From Oreocharis arfaki (Eukaryota > Chordata > Aves > Passeriformes > Paramythiidae): DNA of 64,000 bases. Location: positions 778,082 to 842,081 of the forward strand of contig VZRR01007595.1 of the NCBI GenBank assembly GCA_013398015.1. Direction: 5' to 3'. Shown piece by piece: positions 1 to 11,930 of the stretch; position 1 is the stretch's first letter; each line of letters opens with the position of its first letter. Made by a program: the position numbers and the translations under genes. The notes under the pieces are model-generated. The model saw only the letters and a program-made list of their open reading frames with translations. It did not search any database and was not told the origin of the DNA.

Positions 1-58
1 NNNNNNNNNNNNNNNNNNNNNNNNNNNNNNNNNNNNNNNNNNNNNNNNNNNNNNNNNN
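1..58. other. Assembly gap (run of N)
   Basis: The first 58 positions are N. This is a scaffold gap or window edge, so anything starting to the left of 59 is invisible. The first resolved bases are a short GGAT-type repeat, which may be why the assembly broke here. Confidence 0.97.
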
Positions 59-3000
59 GGATGGATGGATTATGCATCCCCTTGTTTGCAAAGAGAATTC
101 CAGCCTAGAAAGAGTTAAACAAACACTGAGGTCCTTATCAGAAAAAATAGTAAATGCATTGAATGAAAATCACAGAGAACATGCCAGAACAAAAGAGTGT
201 GTTTTAAAAAAGAAAGGTAAAAGTGTAAGAAAGCAGTAAAATTAAATAAGGTAAGTTTGTCAATAAGCATTCTAAGATTTGAACAATTTCACAGAGATAG
301 ACACAAGGTACGAAACAAACACATTGATGCCATGCCTGTTTAAAACTTTTCTCCTTATCACTTTTTGTTGTTATATTATTTGACCATCTAGCTTCTTTTC
401 TACGTAAATATTCCTGGTTGATTTGCTTGTTTTTTGAGGAGGCTCCCTTATTTTTTTAATTTCTGTACTGGAATTCAAAGACAGATCAGGTCAAACAGTA
501 TTCCTAGTCACAGTTGTGGAACACCTCTAAAATAATAGTAAAGCAGAATTTGCTTCATCTCATGCAATTCTATTTGGCATCTTCAGGACCGTTGAAGACA
601 ATGTACTCATTCCTCTGAGTGCTGATGTTTCTTTATAACTGTAATTCATGTGAAGCATCTGTCCTGCCATCTGTGATTACAGAGTTGTTCATTATCCATG
701 TCAGTTTTGCATATTCAGATTGATTTTTGGAGATATATTCTGATGAATCAAAATACAATCATTTCGAGGAATTATTTCTTGAAGTGTTGCCAGCCCATGA
801 AAAAGAAAAGAAAAGATTCCTGAAGGAAAATTCCATTCATTAATTTACTGACTTGCATGCAAAGAAAAAATATCGGCATATTGAATTCATCTGCAATACT
901 TGATTCCCCAAGTGAACACTCAATAATAATAGGGGCAATAACATTTAAAGTTATTAATCAAGTTTAAAATTTGATTCTGTATCCTCAAGGTATTTCTACT
1001 CTAGAAAAATATAAATCAAGTTTAAAAGTAGCAGTTTGAGGAAGGAAGGTGAAGAGTCAAGGGATGGTTATTGTTAAGTGGAAGAAATGCTCTCCAAAAT
1101 ACAGATTGTCCAAAGGAAAATCTTGACACAATTTAAGAGCAAAGTAAGGTTCAGAATATTCAAAGTGGGAGCACATCATTTTGCTGTGGGAAATTGATGA
1201 CAGGTTAAAATGAAAGCACTTAAAAATGTGTAATTAATAGCAATCATGAATTTCCATTAATAATAAAGCACTTTGAGAATAATGTACGTTCATTTAATGA
1301 AAAATATAAATTATCCTTAATCACCCATTTTTTTGTCTGCGTGCATTTTTAACATTAGCAAGTCTTTCCACTGGTTTTGGAGTGAAGGCTTATTTTAACA
1401 GGAATATCAGCAGTTTCTAGCCCAACATTAAAATGTAGGAAAAAGAAATCTAGGGGATATAAACACATTTTGAAAAGCTGTTTCCACAAACACATGCTGA
1501 AAGTACTTTCCCAGTGATTTTAGAGCCATTTGTTGTGTTCTCTAATTGTAAGATTAACCCAGCTTTCAGAAGGGAATATTTTTAACTTGTAGTTTTCCAA
1601 GAAGAGAAAAAGATTAACCTAATGTACTATAACTGGGTGTAATTCTGCTGATATGCCCCATATTTTAATTTGGCAAATACAGGCTTTTGTCTACTCTGTT
1701 GCTTCCCTGTAGCAGTCAAGGATTTATACACAAGCAACACAGAATGTTTAATTTAGCAAAATTGCCATTTCAAAACTGTATAGTCAAATGTTTAACTAGA
1801 AGTGTTTGGGGAACAGATGGACTATTTAATTGCTGATTTTTGAAAAAGTCCTTAAAACAAATAAACAGCCTATTTGAATGCAGTTTTGCTTGAAATATTC
1901 TCAAGGGTATAACTGTTAATGAATGAATAAATGTGTTTACAACTCCACTTTTACTGCTTAGGAAATCTTACAAGCAATTGAAGAAAAGTGTAAATATCAC
2001 TTCATTTAACATGGATCTTTTATGTTACAAGTAGTAAAAGAATAGAAATTTTAATATCTTACATATTTGTGACTGGTATGTGTGCTCCTAGCATGAAACA
2101 CCCCAGGCTTTAGAGGACTGCAAAGCCTCCCATGTTCCCTGCTGTAATAAGAAAATACAGTAGAAGAGCACAGGAATATAGAGGAAAAGATCCTAAGAGC
2201 AGCACAAAAGCTGTTTCTCTCACAGGTACCAAAGGTTAGTTACTGTAATGTTGCTCTGAACATCAGTCGTGGGATGGAAATGGAACAATGCATCTAATTC
2301 AATACAATGTAGATATAATTTCTGAGGTGTTTTCATCTTCGTCATGTGTATAAACTAGGATAGAAGTTGACCTGGAGTAAGCTGTGATGGGCACTACTAG
2401 ATCTCTGTAGCGTTTTGACAAAACCTTCCCTCCAGGAAGGACACTTGTAAGAATCTTTGAGTATGTTTTGCACTGACCGCAACCCCACCCCTGCAATGAA
2501 TTCAAGCAAAGTAGAGCAAAATGAAGTTTAGACCAAATGGGGAAGACCACTTTATGTGTGTGACAAGTACCAGATTCCTCAAGCGATGAGATCGGATTTG
2601 TATGACTAACTTTTTCTACGACACGATTCAGAATGACTCATAATATTTCAACAGGAGTAGAGCAGTGTCTGCTCTGGGGGATGCAGCACAGCAATCACGG
2701 ATATTTATAGTGAGACTGGGCAAGAAGTGTCATTGAGTTGTAGGTGATTTACCTCTTATTCCCAATTCAGCTGCCTCTTTCATGGGCAGCTGCTCATTTC
2801 CTAGCTCAGAGAAAGAGCCTTTGGGCTTCTGGGCCACTTTCAGTGTGTTTCTTTTCTTTATCTTTTCTCAAAACACTTGTCAGGATATTTAATTTCTATT
2901 TGAACTATATTTTTAACTTTTATAAAGAAAATGTACTCATTTTGCCATGGAAGCCATTCTCAGAGATTTAAACATGCTCAGATGAAATAAATGTTATAAT

Positions 3001-3771
3001 CTGTTTCTTTCTGTGCTCATTCATGAAGTTTCTGCAGCCAACTTTCAGAAGATTATTATTCAGTCAATTACTAGTTTTATTTGCTGCTAAACAAAACCAC
3101 AAGCTATTCTAAATGGACTGATACAACTATGGAAACAAAGCAGGATATTTTAAAAAATAATTTCAATCAGACTTTGAATCAGTCTTAGATGTTATTCCTC
3201 TTGTTACGAGTGTCCAAGATAAGTTAAGCAGCTTTAAGATCACAAGGATCTACCAACAGCCTTATCCTGCTTATGGCTGTATTTATAATCTCTGAGTCGG
3301 GCAGAAGTGAACTCAAGCTCACCACCTCTTTACTGCATGTGTTTTCATCATGACAGTATTTCAGCAGAGCTGTCTCTCCCACAAACACCCTGAATCAAGT
3401 GTGTCCTAAAGTGAATGCCTTATTAAGGTCAGCTTTTCACCCAACACACCTTTCCTGCACAAGCAGACCTCCTGCTGCTGCTGGGAAACCAGGCAGGGGC
3501 ATATGGAGCATAGCCAACCTGTGGGGGTGGAGACAAAGGCGAAGGAGACAGTCAGCTGAGCATTTCCTTGGCATATATGCTACCCTTGGTGCCAAATTCT
3601 GCTCTCCTGGCTGGAAGAGTATGTACTTCATGAAGATCATAGCTTTGACAGGGTCGGGTCTGTCCTTTCTCACCTCACACTTTTCCACAGGGCAAAAGTT
3701 CCAAGGAATGAGACTGGAACACCACTAGATCCCAGGAAGATCCGCATGTCCCTCCCCTTCATGTCCTCACA
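59..3771. other. A+T-rich unique sequence, no gene seen
   Basis: No open frame here carries a recognisable domain; the longest frames are about 75-110 codons and read as chance translations. I saw no tRNA, snRNA or obvious transposon end. The part around 3400-3720 is somewhat richer in G+C and open in both directions (109 codons forward, 83 codons reverse), which is the pattern of low stop-codon density rather than of a gene. Confidence 0.5.
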
Positions 3772-3862
3772 AAGCTGTAGGGAAGAATGATGTCTCTCCT
3801 CAGCCTCTTTTACTCCAAACTAGGCAACCCCAAGGTCCTCAACTACTCCTCACTTCTTCCTT
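3772..3862 (-). mobile_element. CR1 LINE, small antisense fragment
   Basis: The plus strand reads like the reverse complement of the CR1 3' region, in the part that in most avian copies contains 'gtctcccctgagcctcctcttctccaggctaaacaaccccag'-type wording (paraphrased consensus, here diverged). Visible matching blocks are the TGTCTCTCCTCAGCCTCTTT block near 3790 and the ACTCCAAACTAGGCAACCCC block just after it, followed by a CTCCTCAC block. Both CR1 ends are missing, so it is a short, old fragment. Boundaries are approximate. Confidence 0.55.
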
Positions 3863-6800
3863 CTGCCTTCTTCATATTTTCTTCCTGAGCATTCTGATAT
3901 AAAAAGGTGGAAAATCAAGCTGATCTCCCAAAGCCTTTACCCTGGATAACCAGGTGACATTCTCTCATAGAAATTGTGCCCCACAGAGCAATCACTGATG
4001 GAGGCTTTCACACAGGAGCTGTGACTCTCTTGGTCTCAGAAGGAAAGTTCGTTTCATTTTTCTAGGTCTCGATCTGCAGGGTAAGGTACAGTTGGCTACA
4101 CCCAAACTATCAAAGTATCCTACCTCCAAATGTGGCCTTGTTACATTTTAACCTTCAGGCCATGATTTCTTCTCAGAAACCTTGCCAGACAGTCCAGGAA
4201 GGAGTTGTGGATGAGCTAAGTACCAATGGGTGGGAGCCCCATGAGTTGGCAAGGTCCTGGTGCCAGATTTGAAGACCTCCTCAGTGCTGAAATGGAGAGT
4301 TTGTCTAGATGGAGAGGTGGCTGGTAAGCATGAGGAAAAGAGGGAGGGAGAGGCATTATGGGTCTGCATCTGTGGCTGCAAGCTTAATGTCCTGTTGTAT
4401 GCTGCCCTGGAATGAGATGTTATTCAGCCAGATGCAGCTTCTTTTACCCCAGCACCTCATTAACAACATGAGAAAGCTTAACTCTGTTTTCTGAGTCCAC
4501 ATCTTTCCTCATGCACACACTTATTCAGCTGAAAACTCAGAATTCCTGCTATGAAAAGAAGAAAATACTGCAATTTATGTAACAAGCCAAAAGCTATTAA
4601 GGGTATAGAAACAGTTTAGTCAAGGAAACAAAAACAATTGCTAATTAAACAGTGTAGGCACAGCATAACCAAGAAGATCAGTGAAGACTGCATAAGAGCA
4701 GGAAGGCAATTTAGCATCTTAGGTATAACTTCCCACAATTTAAAAACAAATGCATGTAAACAATTCATCCGAGATACTCTTCAAGAACCCTTCTTCACTA
4801 AAAAAGAACATTACATATATCAAATAAACAATTAAAACATGTAACTTTCTAGCTGACTCGAATTTACATTCTTTCCCGCACCCTACAGTAACCAAGCAGA
4901 GCTGTGAGCAACACAGGGGTTTTGAGAGGACCTCAGTCTTTACAAGCTATTTCTTAGTCATGCTGCCACTTGGAAAAGGCTTTTGCCTTCAAAAAGGCAG
5001 CAGTGGGGCAGCAAAGAAGGATTATGGAAGCTGAGTTGGTACATGGCAAACTGTGATATGACATGGATAACCCAGGTATCAGTGAACTACTGATGTGAAT
5101 ACATTCTGAATTTTTCATGAAAGTAGCAAGAAAATATCTGTATTATGAAAAAGCCTGGAGTTTTATACAGCAGTCAGGCAAAGGACAAGTACATTTCTGT
5201 GGGGGATGTATGAGTAGGGTTATGCATAAGCCTGTAGGTGTGAGTGCAGATCTTCCTCTTTCTTTCCAGTCCCCACTTCCCCACCCTACTAAATCTGATA
5301 TTTAAGTAGGAAAACGTTAAAGACTCTAAAAGTACTCTAACATTTTTGCATAGATTTTACTGAGAACACAAGCTTTAAGATTCTAGCCCATGGCAAACTT
5401 AAATAGGCATGGTGGCAAAAAAAGTAATACTCTCTAAAACCAATTTTGAATTAGATGGGTGCCTTAATTTAGTTGATTAGATTGGCAGAAAAGACTTTTC
5501 ATTAGAAATCATTGATTTCCTATTTTGAAAATCTGTAAAATAAAGGTATTACCCAGGAAGCTGGTGTGAAACATTCATGCACAAAACAGCAGCCACCCAC
5601 CACAAGTTCATGAGCTTGTGTAATAGCCCAGAACACAAGTGCATTACCCCCGCTGTAAACAGAAGCAGAAAGGCTGATTTGCTCTCAGAAATGGCTGTCA
5701 ATTCCCAGAAGCATTCTGAGTAAAGAAAGAGCTGTTAGGAACTCAACAAAGAGGAGTCTCTTGTGCTGTATCATTTCTTAGCATCCTGAAAAACAACAGT
5801 GAAACATCACATACAGGGATATGTTCAGATATAAAATTGATTTCAGCTATCATTGTCCAAAGATGTGGCTGTCAGTTTATAATAAGTCTCTGCCATATTG
5901 CGTTTTCTTTGGGAGACCTCATGCTTCCTATCTTACTTTTTTATTTTGCTTTACCTTATTTGCTGTTTGTGGTTATATCATTTTGACTCAGTTTTCAGTT
6001 TCTTTCCTTGAAGGCAAAGGGAAGAGGTTTGCTTTTTGTCTGTTTTCTGCCTTTTCACTATGGTCCTGAGCTGCTGCATTTGCCTCTTCTGTTTATTTAG
6101 TGCTATTAGCTTCAGTTTCTGCTTTGATTCTTCTATTGCATAATCCAGTTTCTGATCCAGCAAAAGCTATCTGTCCTTTTCTGAAAGGAGTATCTCTTTG
6201 ACTTGTTCTCTGGAGAAATGTCTCCGAACTGTTTGCAATCACTAGTAGACATTCTTCCCGCTACTTAGATGCCATTTATCAGGACATCTTTTTCTCAGGC
6301 AGCAATCACCCAAACCGGGTCTTGGCTCTTTTTTTTCCAAATTTATCTCAAAAAGTACCATATGTCCTCTAAACATAAGAAAAAATATTTCTTTTTTACT
6401 TCAGATTGTTGAACTTGTTCAGTTTGTTCAGATAAGCTCTCTTTTTTGTGTAAATGGTTAAAAGTCTTCTTAAGTTTTTAATTCTCACTGAGTGCAATAG
6501 CCTCTGCTTAGAAAGGAAAGCTAAAACATACCCCGCCTAACAAACAGCTCTCTGATAAACCCTAAAAAAATTCTCCCTAAACAGACCTAGAGAATATTGG
6601 GAGAAAGAGAAGGAAAGAAATTGTACCCACTTTTTAGGAGATAATCAAATGCCACTGTTTCATTTTGTAAAGATTTGATTTTTCAGACCAAATTATACCT
6701 GAGTAAACAAACATGCCTTGCCAGGGTAAAATTCCTGCTGACTGTTTGTTATGATGGTTATGTCTGGATTCTTCCAATAGATATAATTTTCTATTGAATT

Positions 6801-9800
6801 TCAATAAATAAAACAACCTGAACCTATCGCAAATACTAATTTAATGCTATCTTAGATATTCTGTGAGAAGCAGTGAAGTAAAACATTTAAAATACCCAGG
6901 TGCACAAATTATTAATCTCTATAATGAGATCACTGAAAGAACAAAATAAGATATCAAACATGAAAGGATGCCAAGGGATTAAAATTACTCAAACCCTAGA
7001 TACATTATAAAAATAACCATTGTCTGGTTACACGGATGACAATAGATTGTTTTCAGAAAATAAAAAATGAACAGAAAAAAGCTGGGATACAGACTTCCTC
7101 TTTCAGTGTACACATTAGATGCAATAGGAAGAAACTACTCCAGCAGAAAGTGAGTCTATATTTGTCCACAGGGATTTATTCCTCCTCCCTTTGATACGTA
7201 CAGTACTGACCTCCAAAGCCAAGGGCTAAGGGACCTCCAGAACTTAGCCTCTCTTTCAACAACTGTTCTTCTAAGATTAAAAGGAAAAATTTGCAGGAAA
7301 GTCTCAGCATGCCCCAGGAAATGGGAAAAAATTACTTTTCAGACCACATGGCAAACCAAAAATGTCAAGAGTCCTTCACAAGTGCTAACAGGATAGGAAA
7401 ATGAAGTGTGAAGGAACAATACACAAAGTGGCATAAAGGAGGAAACATTTGATCCCCAAATGACTGGAAGACTAACATTCAAGCAGACTGTTATGCTGAC
7501 ATTTTGTAAGAGACTTTGATGAGGTGACAGTTTGCCTGACTGAAATGCCAAAGTTAAGCAATGTAAGCATTCTGCTGTGCAGCTGAACAATTCATGCCCA
7601 CCTAGATTAGTCTTTGACATGTGGACTAGAGGTTGCCACATGGTATGGGGTGGAGGCGAGACATGATTCTCACTTTACCAGGCACTATTTATCTTTAATC
7701 TATGCAGTCTTGCATTTTTCATTGAATTTTCTTCATATGTGGGGCTGATATAAAGTTATTGATCCATGACTACACGTGGCTGAAAATTTAAATATGGCAT
7801 TTTTTTTAAGTTCAAATAATGTCCACTGTTCAAGAAATGCCTAAAAGAGACTGATCTGCCTGTACAGTTTAGATCACATTCAATGAAAAAACATCAGCAC
7901 AGCAGAGTCTTATTCTCTTGGAATAAGTGAGACACCCTTATTTACATTGAATAACAATTTTCACTGAGCAGTCATCTGGGGAGCTTGTGAATTTGATTGT
8001 AATATACAATAAGTAACTATAAAATATGTTGCAAAATAAAAAAAAAAATTAAATAAAATGAGATATGAAAAAAGACAAAAATTGTCACAATGATTAAATA
8101 GATTCCGCTGTAGAAGGGAAGCTATTGCTATCAAAGCATTTCAAACACCACTTGTTGCCTGCAAATGCAGGTTTGAGAATTCTCAGAAGGTACTGTGTTT
8201 TTAAGAGAAACAAAAATAAGTGTATGTCATGGGTTTGTGTCAAAGAAAGACATTGATTTTAATTGCATTTCAAAGTGTTTAATTATTCCAGATGAATGCT
8301 TGTCACAAGCACAGAGATACAAAGTTCAAATTAACATTGTTTTAAAAATCAATCTATAGACCAAACTTTTAATTACTTACAAGTTGTACTTTGGTGGATT
8401 TTAATTTAGTTTTTCCTTTATTTTTTTTTTAATTGTAATTCATTTTTTAGGCATAATCCTTTGATACACTCTGAAACTGGAAACTTGCACCCTCAACTCA
8501 CAGAGTAGTTCCGTGTTTTCTTCTAAACAGTGTTTTGACCATTTTTGCAATTACATATTTTTTTACAGCTCAATTTTAGCTTTGCTTTATATTATGAGCA
8601 ATTACTTCCGCCCTTCACTAATATAATGAGATTTCAAGGCACCAAAGATGGGATTTTGAAAACTGTTTAGTGATGGATAAACTTCATCCCCAAGAAAAGG
8701 CAGTAAGATTTTTGCAATTTATATTCATGGGAGCAAAATTAGGCTGATATTACAGGCTTAGGAATATTGTACCTGTCTGAGGGTTTCTCTTGTTTACACC
8801 AATACTGCTTTCTTGTCTAAGTTTTGTTTTATGCTGTTTTAGCACATGTTAACAGTCGTGTCCAGTTAAGAAGGGGAAGATTTTCTTTTAAAAGGGGAGG
8901 CTGTACATTTCCATCACTGAAACTACTTCTTGCTACTGGACCATATATCCTTAACAGAGGATAAAAAGTAATCCTTTTTATAACCATTTCCAATTGCTCT
9001 TTAACTGATGGTTATATTCTCAAGATCAGCAAATGGGCTTGTACAGTGTTCCTGGAAAAAAAAGGACAGAAATAATATTAGTCAATGGTTAGCACCAGGG
9101 GTTGTGTGGCTGATTTTGTACTGCTGGACATTTTTAAAAACCCTGTGTAGAAAAAAGCACAAAACACACCAACTTTTTCAAGCTTTGTCTCGTGTTTAAA
9201 CTTCCTCTTGGAGAGGTGCACTTTGCTGTTCATTAAAAGCAAATCCATCTGCATTTCCCTTTGCAAACCTGCAATCTCACCTGCTCGCCTTCTTTGAAAG
9301 CAAATGATCACCCCTTGACACTGAGCTATTGCAGGTCATCTTTCAAAGAGCAAAGCAGGAGAATCTTTTTCAGTTATTGATACTTTGTATCTTTGTATGT
9401 GGTGCTGGGCTATATGGAACTGTGAGATGGTGCATAAACATTTAATTTGTCTGTACCATGGGAAGCTTATACTGTCATACACATGTTCTCCACTGCATTT
9501 AAAAGGTTTACAAAGAGATCATATAAAATATTATGAAGACACAGGGAAAATGAGAATCAAGGTTATGGTCATTTCCATGACAGGAATATGTGCCAGTATT
9601 TTTGCCTAGACGGCTTGCCTTCATTTATATCGATAAAGATTTCTCCCCTTCTTAAGAGTGTTCGATATCTCATGAGCTTATAGAATCCTTGAAAACACTT
9701 CATTAACTGCATGATATTTGGGTAAATTAAGAAGGCAGCTCTCTGAGTCTCATTCCTCTGTAGCTGAATGCTACTGCTCTATCTCAGGGGCTGTAAAGTC

Positions 9801-11436
9801 TCTGGGATTGCAAATACCATAATTATCAGCACTGAGTTTTGATTCATTGAACTCAAAGGATGGAATCTAACATTGACTGAGACTTAAACAGATGCTGAGA
9901 AAAGTCAGTTCCCTCATTGCTGCCACTGTTGTAGGGAGAGGACACTGGAGAGTAATCAGCCCATGTATAAACACTCAGTACTGTCAACAGGAATATCACA
10001 CACTTCTGAAGATCTTTGTAGCATAACAGATTTTGACAGGATAAAGCCTGGGGCATTGTTTTTCTTTGTTTGGAAATTCTTCCCTTTCCTCGCTCAGTAA
10101 TCATCTACATTCCCCCATAAGAGTCTTCTACCTTGAAATATAAACAGATAGATAAACTTCATCATTATTGCTTTAACAAGTACTGAAAGCTGTAATTGAG
10201 AATTAAAACTGAATTCTATGCAGGAACAAATACATGCATACACATAGGTTTGGTTTCACAAACAGGCTTATGATTTGTCATGACCTCAGAACAAAAGAGG
10301 ATGTTTCTACTTCAGTACACTGGGTCGGTTATTTTGGCATTACACATTGTGGTATTGCAAAAGAAGACTGTTTCTGCCACAGTCTAGTTCATGGGGCTAA
10401 ATAAAAAATTTACAGGAAATTTAATTTTTCAGTGGGAAAAGATAAACTACCCATTCCCAGACATAAATCAGTCCTAATTTTTTGTGCTTCAGACAACCAA
10501 AGACACAGTGACCAGGTACCTGAGTAGCAGAGTCTCTTCCATTTCTGCAGAGGACCCTTCTGAGAAGGTAATGAGATTGATTAACTTCCAGTACAGGAAT
10601 TCAGAGTTGTCAAAACCCAGATCATTTTTCTATGAGCAGCCCTAACTTGCTCTTTAATCCATTGTGGAGAAAAAATGAATTAAGACATATTAAATTTGGC
10701 ACACGTTATTAGTTTTTGCTAAAAATAATGAGATTTGCCATTGTGCTGGAGATGAAGGTAGGAAGAGAGGTAATTCCAAGATTCTGCAGTGTTTCCATGG
10801 GACTGTGAGACTGTTTCTGTTCAAAATAGCTATCCATGGAGCAGAGAGACTATGAAAGAAAGTGAGGAAGGCTATAAAAGTTAAAAGATGAGGGTCAAAT
10901 AAATTAGGAGGAAATAATTATCCTATTTCTGCTTATGAACTTGCTATATTTTTAGAGAACTAAAGAATACTTCAGTCTTTGTTTCAGGTATAATATAATT
11001 AGAAGAGTACGCAATATAATATTCATTGTCAGTAGTCTAAATGAAGATTAGGATGATGTTTTCTTCATATCTCCAACACTGAGTTTAAAAAATTTAGAGG
11101 AGATGAAGAAATTAAAAAAAAAATTAAAACAATTGGTGCTTTTCTTCATAGCTGTAATCTAAAGGATATGAAGCAATGAATATCACAGATAGTAAAAGTG
11201 AATATGAACCGATAGTCATTTCAAGAAAGAAAATATAGATAACTGTAAGAGACAATAAAAATGAATTGGCAAAGGGAAAATCACAATATTAATTTAAAAA
11301 ATGAACTGAGATAGGTGTAAGAATGCGTTGAAACACAGCTACTTCATTTTTCCCAGCAGTAAGACAGAAATCTCATTCATGTAGATAGTCTTCAGAAAAA
11401 AAAATACCTACCATGGTTTTGGCTGATCTATTTACA
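3863..11436. other. A+T-rich unique sequence, no gene seen
   Basis: I saw no recognisable gene, RNA gene or transposon here. Frames of 60-100 codons (for example 7339-7641 on the minus strand) show no family motif. An A-rich tract lies at about 8036-8080. The segment at 9711-9745 is nearly repeated inside the CR1 copy at 11539-11573 (see findings). Confidence 0.5.
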
Positions 11437-11484
11437 GATATATATATCTATCTATAGATATATAGATACATATATATATATATA
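11437..11484. repeat. (TA)n-rich microsatellite, imperfect
   Basis: A tract made of TA, GATA and CTAT units runs up to the first base of the adjacent CR1 3' end. Typical CR1 copies end in short ATTCTATG-like repeats rather than TA, so the TA tract may be a pre-existing target that the CR1 copy joined, or a secondary expansion. Confidence 0.85.
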
Positions 11485-11930
11485 AGAATCACAGATTCGT
11501 CAGGGTTGGTGAAAACCTCCAAGATCCTCAAGTACAAAATGATATTTGGGTCAATTAACAAGGCAGCTTTTTGTTTGGTCAAAAACACCACCTTGTAATT
11601 AAACTGTAGCATTAAGCACCACATCTAGTCGCTTCTGGAATGCTTACAGGGGTGGTGATTCCACCACCTCCCTGGAGAGCCTGTTTCAACATATAACCAC
11701 ACATTCAGTGGAGAAATTCTTCCTGATGTCCAACCTGAACTTCCCGTGGTGCAGCTTGAGGCCATTTCCTCTTGTCCTGTTGCTGGTTGCCAGGGAGAAA
11801 AGGCAGATCCCCACATGGCTGCCACCTCCTTTCAGGCAGTTGTAAAGAGAGATTAAGTCTCTCCTGAGCCTTCTCTTCTCCGGGTTAAAGAACCCCAGCT
11901 GCCTCAGCTGCTCCTCATGCAGGTACACAG
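11485..11930 (-). mobile_element. CR1 LINE, antisense 3' portion (5'-truncated)
   Basis: On the plus strand the left end carries the reverse-complemented CR1 terminus (AGAATCACAGATTCGTCAGG). It then continues with 'CCACCACCTCCCTGGAGAGC', 'TTCTTCCTGATGTCCAACCT', 'GAGGCCATTTCCTCTTGTCC' and 'CCTGAGCCTTCTCTTCTCCG' blocks, all in the order of an avian CR1 3' region read backwards. It breaks off near 11930, the usual 5' truncation left by target-primed reverse transcription. The short frames over it (minus strand 11625-11928) are translations of CR1 3' sequence, not genes. Between about 11538 and 11580 the copy holds an extra segment that I do not find in the consensus as I remember it. Confidence 0.9.
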
